NCBI GenBank assembly: GCA_945877995.1
Contig: CAMDXD010000111.1
Location: 1-10,506 of the forward strand
Length of the DNA stretch: 10,506 nucleotides
Direction of reading: 5' to 3'
Source of the DNA: Bordetella parapertussis
GTDB taxonomy: Bacteria; Pseudomonadota; Gammaproteobacteria; Burkholderiales; CAIKXV01
Part shown: positions 1 to 6,475 of the stretch, in pieces
Layout: every line of letters starts with the position of its first letter
Position numbering within the stretch: the stretch's first letter is position 1
Translations under genes and position numbers: made by a program
Notes under the pieces: model-generated
Told to the model about the DNA's origin: nothing
The model's input: only the letters and a program-made list of their open reading frames with translations
The model's database searches: none

Positions 1-711
1 GGATACGTCGGAACCCCAGAACACCCGCTCGGGCCCGTAGGCTTCGACGATCGCGCGCAGCGGTGCATGCAGCGCGGCGTGCGGGAACGGATCGGTCGTG
101 TAGGCGGGCATGCAGGTCGCCTTCAGCGAAACATTCGCATGCCGCGCCAGTGCCAGCAGGCCCGGCAGGTGTGCGAACGCTGCGACATCGGTCGAGCCCT
201 GCGGGATGGCCAGGTGGTCCAGGGCCAGCTTCAGGCCCGGGTGGCGGGTCGCGATGTCGGCTACCACCGGCAGCATCGGTGGCAGCGCCCGGATCATCAG
301 CGGTATCTGATGGCGCTGCGCCGCTGCCCACACGCTGGCCATCGCCGGCTCGAGCAACAGCGCACCACCGCGCGCGGAATGGAAGGTGAAGCGCACCCCC
401 AGCATGCCCGGCTGGTCGCGCCAGCGTTCGAATGCAGCGAATGGATCGCGCAGCAGTGGATCGAACCGGCCCATCACTGCGAACCGTCCCGGGTACTCCG
501 ATACTGCAGCCAGCGCCAGGTCGTTGCGCTCGCCTTCCCAGCCCGGCGGCACGATCACCGCGGCGTCGACGCCGGCGGCATCCATCCCGGCGACCAGTTC
601 GGCGGCGGTCCAGGCAACCTCACGGTGCGGCTTCGGATTGCCGCCGCGCGGCCATGCACGCTCGGGGGTGTCCGCACCCCAGACATGCACCTGGGCGTCG
701 ACGATCCTCAT
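1..711 (-). CDS. Amidohydrolase_2 family metal-dependent hydrolase (C-terminal part missing)
   Basis: The first 237 codons are present; the gene continues past the left edge. The product is a TIM-barrel hydrolase of the Amidohydrolase_2 (PF04909) type, a family that includes lactonases and 2-pyrone-4,6-dicarboxylate hydrolase. The N-terminus reads MRIVDAQVHVW: the usual metal-binding HxH pair appears as Q7-x-H9, a variant I recall from many members of this family. Further landmarks are the LALDHL segment in the middle, whose His is a likely metal or substrate ligand, and FWGSD just before the window edge, which fits the late-barrel metal Asp. The ATG at 711 overlaps the TGA of the upstream gene (ATGA, 708-711). 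No Shine-Dalgarno sequence is visible before it, so translation is probably coupled. As last visible gene of the operon it probably hydrolyses a ring, lactone or amide intermediate; the substrate is unknown. Family assignment is firm, function is not. Confidence 0.88.
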   Translation of the reverse strand, partial: MRIVDAQVHVWGADTPERAWPRGGNPKPHREVAWTAAELVAGMDAAGVDAAVIVPPGWEGERNDLALAAVSEYPGRFAVMGRFDPLLRDPFAAFERWRDQPGMLGVRFTFHSARGGALLLEPAMASVWAAAQRHQIPLMIRALPPMLPVVADIATRHPGLKLALDHLAIPQGSTDVAAFAHLPGLLALARHANVSLKATCMPAYTTDPFPHAALHAPLRAIVEAYGPERVFWGSDVS

Positions 712-1262
712 GCAGCCGGGTTCGTGCCGGTGGCGCCCACGCGCAGGGCGACCAGGAAACGAGACACGAGATTGTAGGCGCCGACGGTGGCGGTGAGTTC
801 GACCAGCTCGCGGTCGTTGAACGCCGCCCGCACCGCTGCGTAGACCGGGTCGGGCACCTCGACGTTGCGCGTCATCGCATCGGTGTAGGCGATGACCGCC
901 ATCGCCGTTGCATCGAAGCGGCCCTCGACTGCGCCGCTGGCGAGGGCGTCGATCTGCACCGAGGTGAGCCCGGCCTGCTCGGCATGGTGCCGGTGCGCCT
1001 CGAACTCGTAGGGTGCGCCATTGAGCACGGCCACGCGCAGGATCACCATCTCGCGCAAGGCCGCCGGTAGCGTGGACTCGCGGCGCACGGCGGTGAGGAA
1101 ATGCAGCCATCCGTCGGCGATCGGCGGGCTGTGCAGCAGCGTGCCGTAGAGCGCGGAGACGCGGCCGCGCTGTGCCTGGATACGCAACAGAAGGTCCGGC
1201 TCGATGCTGCTGGCGGGGTCGGCAACCGGCAGCAGCCGGGCGGGCAATGCGGGACCGCTCAT
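708..1262 (-). CDS. carboxymuconolactone decarboxylase (CMD/AhpD-like) family protein, cysteine-free
   Basis: The 184-residue product matches the CMD family (PF02627) in its central helices: LREMVILRVAVLNGAPYEFE followed by H90, H92 and H93 and AEQAGL (about residues 69-99), then a second conserved stretch with AYTDAMT (125-131) and FNDRELVELTATVGAYNLVSRFL (about 148-170). AhpD-type members use a CxxC pair in this region for peroxidase or disulfide chemistry. This protein has no cysteine at all, so AhpD-like redox activity can be excluded; a decarboxylase, isomerase or hydrolase-like role remains open. The ATG at 1262 lies 13 bp after the CoA-transferase stop, with AAGGA about 8 nt upstream (its SD overlaps the preceding gene's end). 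Its stop overlaps the amidohydrolase start. CMD-like proteins are often found beside amidohydrolases in aromatic and lactone degradation clusters, which fits here but does not identify the substrate. Confidence 0.85.
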   Translation of the reverse strand: MSGPALPARLLPVADPASSIEPDLLLRIQAQRGRVSALYGTLLHSPPIADGWLHFLTAVRRESTLPAALREMVILRVAVLNGAPYEFEAHRHHAEQAGLTSVQIDALASGAVEGRFDATAMAVIAYTDAMTRNVEVPDPVYAAVRAAFNDRELVELTATVGAYNLVSRFLVALRVGATGTNPAA

Positions 1263-1275
1263 CGGAGCATTCCTT

Positions 1276-3669
1276 TCAGGGGAGATCGTCGGCCGAGCCG
1301 GTGTCGGCTATTGTCTGGCCAGGTACTGCCGGCCGCAACCGCGAGAAGCGGGCCGGGAAGGCGCGCACCCGCTTTGGCCCCGCTTCGCGCAGCAGCCCCA
1401 GGCTGGCGACCTGCGGATGCGCGATCGTCTCGTCGGCACGCTGGTAGACGGCAGCGTTGCCGCTGTGCTTGCGGATCAGCGCGACCAGGTCGGCAGCGCG
1501 GTGGTTGCGGAACTCCGCTTCGTACAGCGGGCGCAGCACGTTGACGTCGACACCGTGGCCGGTGGAGTTGCGACCATTGCGGTCGAAGCGCGGGTCTTCC
1601 AGCATCCAGCCGCAGCCGAGTTCCGCGACGAAATCGGCCCAGCCGGCCCGCCCTTCGGCACCGACCGATCCACCGAAGGCGAAGAAGATCGGCTCGTCCG
1701 TAGTGGCCCATCCGCGCTCCGGCGGGTAGTTCGCACCGCCCACGCGCGGGCCGGCGTAGATATCCGGATCGGTCTGCGCCGCCAGGTGGATGCTCTTCAT
1801 CGACACCAGCGAATTGAGCAGCGAGGCATCGACGCGCTGGCCGTGGCCGTTGCCAGCACGTTCCAGCAGGGCTGCCAGGATGCCCTGGGTCAGGAACAGC
1901 CCGGTACCGACCGAGGCGACATCCGCGCCAAGCCGCCGTGCCGGCCCGCCATGGTGTCCGAGGTAGCGTGTATAGCCGGCCATCGCCTGGGCAACCAGCT
2001 CGGATCCGGGCATCCCGGCGAGCGGGCCGCTGCGTCCGAACGCCGACACCCCTGCGCGGACCAGCCGCGCCAGCAGCGGCGGTTGCGTGTCTGCGCCCAG
2101 CCAGGCCAGTCCGAGCCCGGAGAGCCGCGGATCGTCGCCGTCGAACACCACGACGTCGGCCGCTGCGATCAGTCCCGCCACCGTCGCCCTGTCGGCATCG
2201 GCCGCACCGGTGAGACGTATCGACGCCTTGCCGCGGTTGAGGTCGTCGAACAGCGCGCTGCAGCCGGTATCGGCGGCCTGCGGTTGCGCGCCGCGCAGGT
2301 AGTCGCCGCCGGGCCACTCGACCCGGGTCACCGCCGCGCCGAGCTCGACCAGCCGCAGCCCGGCGAGCGGGCCTGCAATTCCCTCGGCCAGTTCGACCAC
2401 CTGCATGCCGGCGAGCGGCAGTGCTCCGCTGTCGGCTACACGGCTGTCCGGATACGTGACCGATACAGCCCACGCGGCGCTGCCCGCTGTCGCATCCGGC
2501 GCGCAGTTCGCGGCCGATTGTGCCGGGCCGAACACTTCATCCATGTGCTCACCTGGCTTCGGTGCGCGTGTCACCCGTGCCGCGGTCTCGGAGAAGTGCC
2601 ACGGCGGCCCTGCCACCGACAGCATGCCCCACTCGCCGGTGTCGACCTCGGCAATCATGCCGTTCGCCACGACCTGTGCATGATGGCGGAACGTCTCGAA
2701 GAAGTGGGCCAGCCCGCAGGGCACGCCGGCACGCTGCAGCACGCGCAGCCACCAGATCGCCGGACGGCTGCGCAGCACCGGTTCGAGCAGTGCGTCGAGC
2801 GCATCGCGGTGGGCGACGCGCGCGGCGTTGTCCGCGAAGCGCGGGTCGGTCGCCAGCGCCTCCTGCCCGATCGCCTTGCAGAAGGCCGGCCATGCGGACG
2901 GCCGCTGCACCGACACGAACAGTTCATGGTCGAGGGTGGCGTAGGCCCTGTCCGGCGCGAACGAGGGGTTCGCGCTGCCCATCGGACCCGGCCGCAGCCC
3001 CGCACCCAGGAGTTCCGCGATGCGCGTGCCCTGGATCTCGAGCGCGGCCTCGAGCATCGACACCTCGACCTTCTGGCCGAGCCCGCTGCGGCTGCGATCG
3101 AGCAAGGCGGCGAGGATCGACATCGTCGCCACCGATGCGGTGGTGAGGTCGAGGAAGCCGGTGAAGCGGAACGCCTCGACCGGGTCGCCCGGTGCGCCGT
3201 TGGCGCGCGCGAAGCCGGAGAACGCCTGCATGATCGGATCCGCGCAGCCGGCCTTCGACAGCGGCCCGGTCTCGCCGAAGCCGGAGATCGCGCAGTAGAC
3301 CAGCCGCGGGTTGGCCGCGCGCACCGCGTCGTAGCCGAAGCCCAGCCGCTCGATCACGCCGCCGCGGAAGTTCTGCACGAACACGTCGCAGGTGGCCAGG
3401 AGTTCCATGCCCTGCGCCCGCCCCTCGGGCGTCTTCAGATCGATGACCACGCCCTTCTTGTTCACGTTCATCGACAGGTAGTTCGTGCCCATGCCGCGCT
3501 GCGTCGGCATCACCCAGCGCGTGCCATCGCCTGCCGGGGGCTCGACCTTGATCACTTCCGCACCGAGCATGCCGAGCAGCGCGCCTGTCCACGGACCGGC
3601 GGCCATGATGCTCACGTCCATCACGCGCAGGCCGGCCAGCGGCCCTGTACTCCGGGCAGGGCCGCTCAC
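1276..3669 (-). CDS. tandem-fused class III (CaiB/BaiF) CoA-transferase
   Basis: The 797-residue product holds two CaiB/BaiF (PF02515) units in one chain, about residues 10-385 and 415-790, joined by an Ala-rich linker near 385-412. Typical family III proteins are near 400 residues. Unit 1 has the usual opening (PLAGLRVMDVS, residues 10-20), NFRGGVIERLGF (100-111), GFGETGP (130-136) and D174 followed by ILAALLDR, which aligns with the catalytic Asp that forms the aspartyl-CoA intermediate. Unit 2 opens similarly (LPLAGMQVVELAEGIAGPLA, 417-436) and keeps GILAALLER (596-604), but the residue eleven positions before ILAAL is S586; the nearest Asp, D583, is three residues too early. Unit 2 is probably structural or non-catalytic. 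The start is the GTG at 3669, 28 bp after the preceding stop; it is the only in-frame start that keeps the full N-terminus, although no good Shine-Dalgarno sequence precedes it. The enzyme probably moves CoA between carboxylic acids in the cytoplasm; donor and acceptor are unknown. Confidence 0.9.
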   Translation of the reverse strand: MSGPARSTGPLAGLRVMDVSIMAAGPWTGALLGMLGAEVIKVEPPAGDGTRWVMPTQRGMGTNYLSMNVNKKGVVIDLKTPEGRAQGMELLATCDVFVQNFRGGVIERLGFGYDAVRAANPRLVYCAISGFGETGPLSKAGCADPIMQAFSGFARANGAPGDPVEAFRFTGFLDLTTASVATMSILAALLDRSRSGLGQKVEVSMLEAALEIQGTRIAELLGAGLRPGPMGSANPSFAPDRAYATLDHELFVSVQRPSAWPAFCKAIGQEALATDPRFADNAARVAHRDALDALLEPVLRSRPAIWWLRVLQRAGVPCGLAHFFETFRHHAQVVANGMIAEVDTGEWGMLSVAGPPWHFSETAARVTRAPKPGEHMDEVFGPAQSAANCAPDATAGSAAWAVSVTYPDSRVADSGALPLAGMQVVELAEGIAGPLAGLRLVELGAAVTRVEWPGGDYLRGAQPQAADTGCSALFDDLNRGKASIRLTGAADADRATVAGLIAAADVVVFDGDDPRLSGLGLAWLGADTQPPLLARLVRAGVSAFGRSGPLAGMPGSELVAQAMAGYTRYLGHHGGPARRLGADVASVGTGLFLTQGILAALLERAGNGHGQRVDASLLNSLVSMKSIHLAAQTDPDIYAGPRVGGANYPPERGWATTDEPIFFAFGGSVGAEGRAGWADFVAELGCGWMLEDPRFDRNGRNSTGHGVDVNVLRPLYEAEFRNHRAADLVALIRKHSGNAAVYQRADETIAHPQVASLGLLREAGPKRVRAFPARFSRLRPAVPGQTIADTGSADDLP

Positions 3670-3697
3670 GAGCGTGACCGGGACTGGAGCGGCGCGC

Positions 3698-4723
3698 TCA
3701 CAGCGCCTCGAGCGACTCGATGACCTTTCGCTCGACGACGATGCCCTCGACCCGACGCCGCTCGCGCTCGCGGCGTGCGCGCTCGGACGGGATGCGGATT
3801 TCGTCGACCCCGGGCTGCTTCGGCGTCGCCTTGATCTTGCGCACCAGTTCCGACATCTGCGTCTCGAAATCGGGTTCGGTGAACATGATGGCCGGGTCGA
3901 CCACCCAGAACAGGAAGCCGTAGTCCTGCACCTCGCCGCGCGCGAACGTCGCTCCGGCCAGCAGGCCCATGGCCTGGACCGCGAACGACAGGCCGTAACC
4001 CTTGTGGCCGCCGAATGGCACCACGCCACCCTTGAGGGTCTCGCGCGCATCGGTGGTTGCGCGTCCATCGGCATCGAAGCCGATGCCTTCTGGCAGCGGC
4101 TGCCCGAGGTGCGCATGCAGCAGCACGTCGCCCCACATCAGCGCTGCCGTGCCCATGTCGAAGATCACCGGGCCTTCCTTCGACGGGAAGCCGAAGCAGA
4201 GCGGGTTGGTACCGAGCGCCGGGCGCGCACCGCCGACCGGCAGCACGCGCGGCTTGGCGCTCGCGATGTGGATGGCCACCAGGCCTTCGCGCGCGACTTT
4301 CTCGACGAAGTAGGCGTTGCGGCCGCTGTAGTAGCTGTTGTACGCACCGACGCAGGCGATGCCGCTGGTGCGCGCCTTGGCGATCGCCACCTCGGCCGCG
4401 CGGTAGGCAACGATGTAGCCGATCTCGTTGCCGCCATCGAGCAGCGCCGACACCGGCGTCTCGCGCACGGTGGTGATCGGCTTGCGGCCGTGGCGCGCCT
4501 TCTCGTCGCCGGCGATCGCGAGGATCCGCGGCAGGCCGGCGAAGCGGTAGCCGCACAGCGAGTTGTCGACGAGCTGGTCGACGATGATCTTCGCATCGGC
4601 CGGTTCGTAGCCGATGCGCCCGAGCGCCCGGATGCCGATCGCACTCGCTTCCTCCGGGGTCAGGCGGACGGTCTCGGGGGAGTCTGCGTCGAGGAGTGAA
4701 CCACTGCTTGCCGTGCTGCTCAT
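3698..4723 (-). CDS. Ldh_2-family (malate/L-lactate dehydrogenase-like) NAD(P)-dependent oxidoreductase, divergent active site
   Basis: The 341-residue product matches the Ldh_2 family (PF02615), which contains ureidoglycolate dehydrogenase AllD, sulfolactate dehydrogenase ComC and the imine reductase DpkA, and is unrelated to classical Rossmann lactate dehydrogenase. Family landmarks are the LPVGGARPALGTNPLCFGFP segment (161-180, dinucleotide-binding region), VIFDMGT shortly after it, and PFGGHKGYGLSFAVQ towards the C-terminus. Two motifs are altered. The early segment usually reading SHGxxR is F61-A-G-L-P-R66, and the usual SxHxG motif, whose His is regarded as catalytic in AllD, is S130-Y-Y-S-G134, with Tyr132 at the His position. 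The end is strongly basic and acidic (RARRERERRR). The ATG at 4723 overlaps the upstream TGA (4720-4723) and is preceded by GAAGGAG at good spacing. It probably acts on a 2-hydroxy/2-oxo acid or related intermediate. The altered motifs make standard dehydrogenase chemistry uncertain. Confidence 0.88.
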   Translation of the reverse strand: MSSTASSGSLLDADSPETVRLTPEEASAIGIRALGRIGYEPADAKIIVDQLVDNSLCGYRFAGLPRILAIAGDEKARHGRKPITTVRETPVSALLDGGNEIGYIVAYRAAEVAIAKARTSGIACVGAYNSYYSGRNAYFVEKVAREGLVAIHIASAKPRVLPVGGARPALGTNPLCFGFPSKEGPVIFDMGTAALMWGDVLLHAHLGQPLPEGIGFDADGRATTDARETLKGGVVPFGGHKGYGLSFAVQAMGLLAGATFARGEVQDYGFLFWVVDPAIMFTEPDFETQMSELVRKIKATPKQPGVDEIRIPSERARRERERRRVEGIVVERKVIESLEAL

Positions 4724-5163
4724 GCCTGCTCCTTCGCCGGCCGAAACTGCACCAGCGTGATGTCGCCCGGAATCTCTTCGTAGACGACCTCGACCGGCAT
4801 GCCGATGCGGATGTCGGCAAGTGCGCAGTCGAGCAGGTTGGTGGTGAGGCGGGGCCCCTCCTCGAGCTCGACCTGCACCACCGCATACGGCACCCGGCCC
4901 TCGAAGTAGGGCGTCCAGGCTTTGTGGTAGACGACGTAGTTGTGCAGCGTGCCGCGTCCGCTCATCGGGCTCCAGTCCCACTGCTTCGAGAAGCAGTGTG
5001 GGCAGGCGGGGCCGATCGGATACCACGCGCGTGCGCAGCCGCCGCAGCGCTGCAGCACCAGCTCGTGGCGGCGCGCGGCTTCCCAGAACGGCAGTTCCTC
5101 CGGGTAGACGAACGGCAGGTAGCGGCCGGTCTGCTCGTCGAGCATCTTGTATGCGGACTTCAT
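4720..5163 (-). CDS. DUF35 Zn-ribbon/OB-fold protein, partner of the upstream thiolase-fold protein
   Basis: The 147-residue product has the standard DUF35 layout: an N-terminal helix ending in LPFWEAARRHEL (24-35), a rubredoxin-like zinc ribbon with C40-x2-C43 and C54-x2-C57, and a C-terminal OB-fold (about 62-145) containing GRGTLHNYVVYHKAW and VPYAVVQVELEEGPRLTTNL. Such proteins bind acyl-CoA and usually work as obligate partners of thiolase-fold enzymes; in the steroid pathway the DUF35 domain of ChsH2 partners the aldolase Ltp2. The gene lies directly after the thiolase-fold gene. Two starts are possible: ATG at 5169, giving two extra residues and an ATGA overlap with the upstream stop, or ATG at 5163. 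The second is chosen because GGAG lies 6 nt before it, whereas GGAG abuts the first directly. All four zinc ligands are intact, so the protein should fold normally. Confidence 0.9.
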   Translation of the reverse strand: MKSAYKMLDEQTGRYLPFVYPEELPFWEAARRHELVLQRCGGCARAWYPIGPACPHCFSKQWDWSPMSGRGTLHNYVVYHKAWTPYFEGRVPYAVVQVELEEGPRLTTNLLDCALADIRIGMPVEVVYEEIPGDITLVQFRPAKEQA

Positions 5164-5165
5164 GC

Positions 5166-6326
5166 TCATCTCCGGAAGATCACCGATTCGCCCAGGAAGC
5201 TGCCGTACTGGATCACCTGCGCGTCTTTCACCTGGCGCGGCCCGCATTCGTGGCGCAACTGGTGCACCGCCTCGATGAACAGGTTCCAGCCGATCATGTG
5301 CCCTTCGGACAGCAGGCCGCCACTGGTGTTGATCGGCAGCTCGCCACCGAGCTCGATGCGGCCGTCCTTCACGAACTCGCGCGCCTCGCCGGGGCCGCAG
5401 AAGCCGAAGCGCTCGAGCGCGAACAGCACCAGCGGCGAGAACGCGTCGTAGGTGATCAGCGCGTCGATGTCTTTCTGGGTGACGCCGGCCATTTCATATG
5501 CGTAAAGGTCTTCGCGCGTCGGCCGGTAGGGGAACACATCCTGCTGCGCGACGCCCAGCCCCGGCAGCGTGAGGTTGTGCAACTGCCGTCCGGCATGCAC
5601 GCCCTGCATGCCGGAGATGTAGACCGGTGGCTTGCGCAGGTCGCGCGCGCGCTCGGCCGAGGTGACGATGATGCAGGCCCCGCCGTCGTTGTTCTGGCAG
5701 CAGTCGAACAGGCGCAGTGGCTCGATGATCCAGCGCGACTTGAGGTAGTCGTCGCGGCTCATCAGGTCCTTGCGCACCGCGATAGGGTTGAGCTGCGCAT
5801 GCTTGCGGAAGGCCATCGCGATCGGTGCCAGGTCTTCGTTGCTGCCGCCGTACAGGTGGAAGTAACGCTGCGCGGCGATCGCAGCGCCGAAGGCCGGGCC
5901 GAGCGCGCCATAGGCCGGCGACTCGCCGTGCGGGCCCAGGCCCTGCCGCCACATTTCGTGGTCGGCGGTCTGGCCGTAGGCCTTGCTGCGGCGGCCGTGG
6001 ACGATCGCCACCGCCTTCGCCATGCCGGTGGCCACCGCCATCGCTGCATGCTGCAGCATCGGCGCGACGAAGCGGCCGTGGCTCCAGCCCTGGTAGGCGT
6101 AGCGCACGTCGGCACCGACCGCCTCGAGGAAGCGGTCGTAGTCGTAGCCGTAGGACAGCTGGATGATGCCGTCGACATCCTTGCGTTCCAGGCCGGCATC
6201 GGCGAGCGCGATGTCGTAGGCCTCGACCGCCAGTGACAGCGAGGTTCGCTCTGGGTACTTGCCCAGCAGCAGTCCTACGCCGCTGACGGCAGTCCTGTCG
6301 CGCATGGCCTGCGCGGTATCGGTCAT
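5166..6326 (-). CDS. thiolase-fold protein of the SCP-x/lipid-transfer type, lacking both thiolase cysteines
   Basis: The 386-residue product belongs to the thiolase superfamily, SCP-x-like branch. Visible landmarks are SLSLAVEAYDIALADAGL near residues 29-46, HAAMAVATGMAKAVAIVHG (93-111), the ITYDAFSPLVLFALERFGFC segment (291-310), GELPINTSGGLLSEGHMIGW (328-347) and a final QYGSFLGESVIF. The N[T]SGG and GH motifs are kept (N333, H343). The region that holds the acylated Cys in true thiolases reads QGWSHG (79-84), and the usual C-terminal CxG reads QYGS (373-376), so neither catalytic cysteine is present. Ordinary acetyl-CoA thiolysis is therefore unlikely. A thiolase-fold enzyme without these cysteines next to a DUF35 gene resembles the Ltp2-ChsH2 aldolase arrangement, so retro-aldol cleavage of an acyl-CoA is a reasonable inference. 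First gene of the operon; ATG at 6326, with an alternative ATG at 6305 that has no better ribosome site. Confidence 0.87.
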   Translation of the reverse strand: MTDTAQAMRDRTAVSGVGLLLGKYPERTSLSLAVEAYDIALADAGLERKDVDGIIQLSYGYDYDRFLEAVGADVRYAYQGWSHGRFVAPMLQHAAMAVATGMAKAVAIVHGRRSKAYGQTADHEMWRQGLGPHGESPAYGALGPAFGAAIAAQRYFHLYGGSNEDLAPIAMAFRKHAQLNPIAVRKDLMSRDDYLKSRWIIEPLRLFDCCQNNDGGACIIVTSAERARDLRKPPVYISGMQGVHAGRQLHNLTLPGLGVAQQDVFPYRPTREDLYAYEMAGVTQKDIDALITYDAFSPLVLFALERFGFCGPGEAREFVKDGRIELGGELPINTSGGLLSEGHMIGWNLFIEAVHQLRHECGPRQVKDAQVIQYGSFLGESVIFRR

Positions 6327-6337
6327 CCGGGTCTCAT
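6323..6337 (-). other. four-codon upstream ORF (MRPG-stop) in the operon leader
   Basis: ATG-AGA-CCC-GGA-TGA starts 6 nt after a strong GGAGGAG (6344-6350) and ends in a TGA that overlaps the thiolase ATG as ATGA (6323-6326). The best ribosome-binding site in this leader therefore points at this minigene, while the thiolase ATG has only CCCGG directly before it and lies 17 nt from GGAGGAG. Translation of the operon may depend on termination and re-initiation here. Alternatively the four codons are accidental and the thiolase starts by itself. Confidence 0.4.
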
Positions 6338-6346
6338 CCGTGTCTC

Positions 6347-6374
6347 CTCCGGGCCGGAGCGCCTGGCAGGCGCT
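6347..6374 (-). promoter_or_regulatory. two abutting hairpins in the thiolase-operon 5' leader, one including the Shine-Dalgarno
   Basis: Read on the minus strand, AGCGCCTGCCAGGCGCT (6358-6374; perfect 8-bp arms around one base, folding as a 7-bp stem with a 3-nt loop) is followed with a 2-nt overlap by CTCCGGCCCGGAG (6347-6359; perfect 6-bp arms). The right arm of the second contains the first GGAG of the GGAGGAG ribosome-binding site. Both lie downstream of the proposed transcription start near 6389, so they would be in the mRNA. There is no U-run after either, so they are not an intrinsic terminator. A role in limiting translation initiation is inferred. Confidence 0.5.
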
Positions 6375-6395
6375 TCTCGAGGCTGCGATCCACCG

Positions 6396-6424
6396 ATCGT
6401 ATTCGGCTACTTTACTGCCGTCAA
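6396..6424 (-). promoter_or_regulatory. sigma70-like promoter of the thiolase operon
   Basis: On the minus strand TTGACG (6419-6424) is followed after 17 bp by TACGAT (6396-6401): five of six and four of six consensus matches with ideal spacing. Transcription would start near 6389, giving a leader of about 63 nt. The -35 lies inside the palindromic operator at 6409-6426, as expected for a repressible promoter. Confidence 0.6.
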
Positions 6425-6426
6425 GT
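6409..6426. promoter_or_regulatory. 18-bp palindromic operator, copy 1 (probable TetR-family binding site)
   Basis: ACTTTACTGCCGTCAAGT is an imperfect inverted repeat: seven of nine base pairs are symmetric, with outer half-sites ACTT/AAGT and inner AC/GT. Copy 2 at 8327-8344 differs at two central positions only. It covers the -35 of the minus-strand promoter and lies 10 bp upstream of a possible -35 for the TetR gene. Length and symmetry are typical of TetR-family operators; assignment to the adjacent regulator is inference. Confidence 0.68.
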
Positions 6427-6436
6427 TAGCGGGAGT

Positions 6437-6465
6437 TTGGCGCAGGCCCCGACTTGCGCTAACCT
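6437..6465 (+). promoter_or_regulatory. possible promoter of the TetR gene, giving a leaderless or nearly leaderless mRNA
   Basis: TTGGCG (6437-6442) and TAACCT (6460-6465) are separated by 17 bp. The start would fall near 6471-6473, only a few bases before the ATG at 6476. This agrees with the absence of any Shine-Dalgarno sequence before that ATG. The -10 match is weak, so this is tentative. Confidence 0.35.
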
Positions 6466-6475
6466 GCGCCCCACC

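Noticed and set aside
1259..1270. A three-codon ORF (MLR-stop) overlapping the CMD-like gene start as ATGA, similar to the thiolase minigene.
   Set aside because: The AAGGA site abuts its ATG directly, giving no workable spacing, whereas it is well spaced for the CMD-like start; probably coincidence.
1204..3723. An 839-codon open frame on the plus strand opposite the CoA-transferase.
   Set aside because: It is antisense to a gene with clear domain motifs, its translation is Arg/His/Ala-rich with no recognisable family, and long antisense frames are expected at this GC content.
3669..4116. An N-terminal extension of the CoA-transferase frame upstream of the GTG at 3669.
   Set aside because: The extension overlaps the Ldh_2 coding region in another frame, is Ser/Arg-rich without family resemblance, and the CaiB fold begins right after 3669.
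4998..6236. A 412-codon plus-strand open frame opposite the thiolase and DUF35 genes.
   Set aside because: Composition is that of a reverse-complement shadow; the minus-strand genes have intact motifs, ribosome sites and ATGA overlaps.
6347..6374. GC-rich inverted repeats considered as an intrinsic terminator.
   Set aside because: No T-run follows on either strand, and they sit between a promoter and its first gene; kept as leader structure instead.
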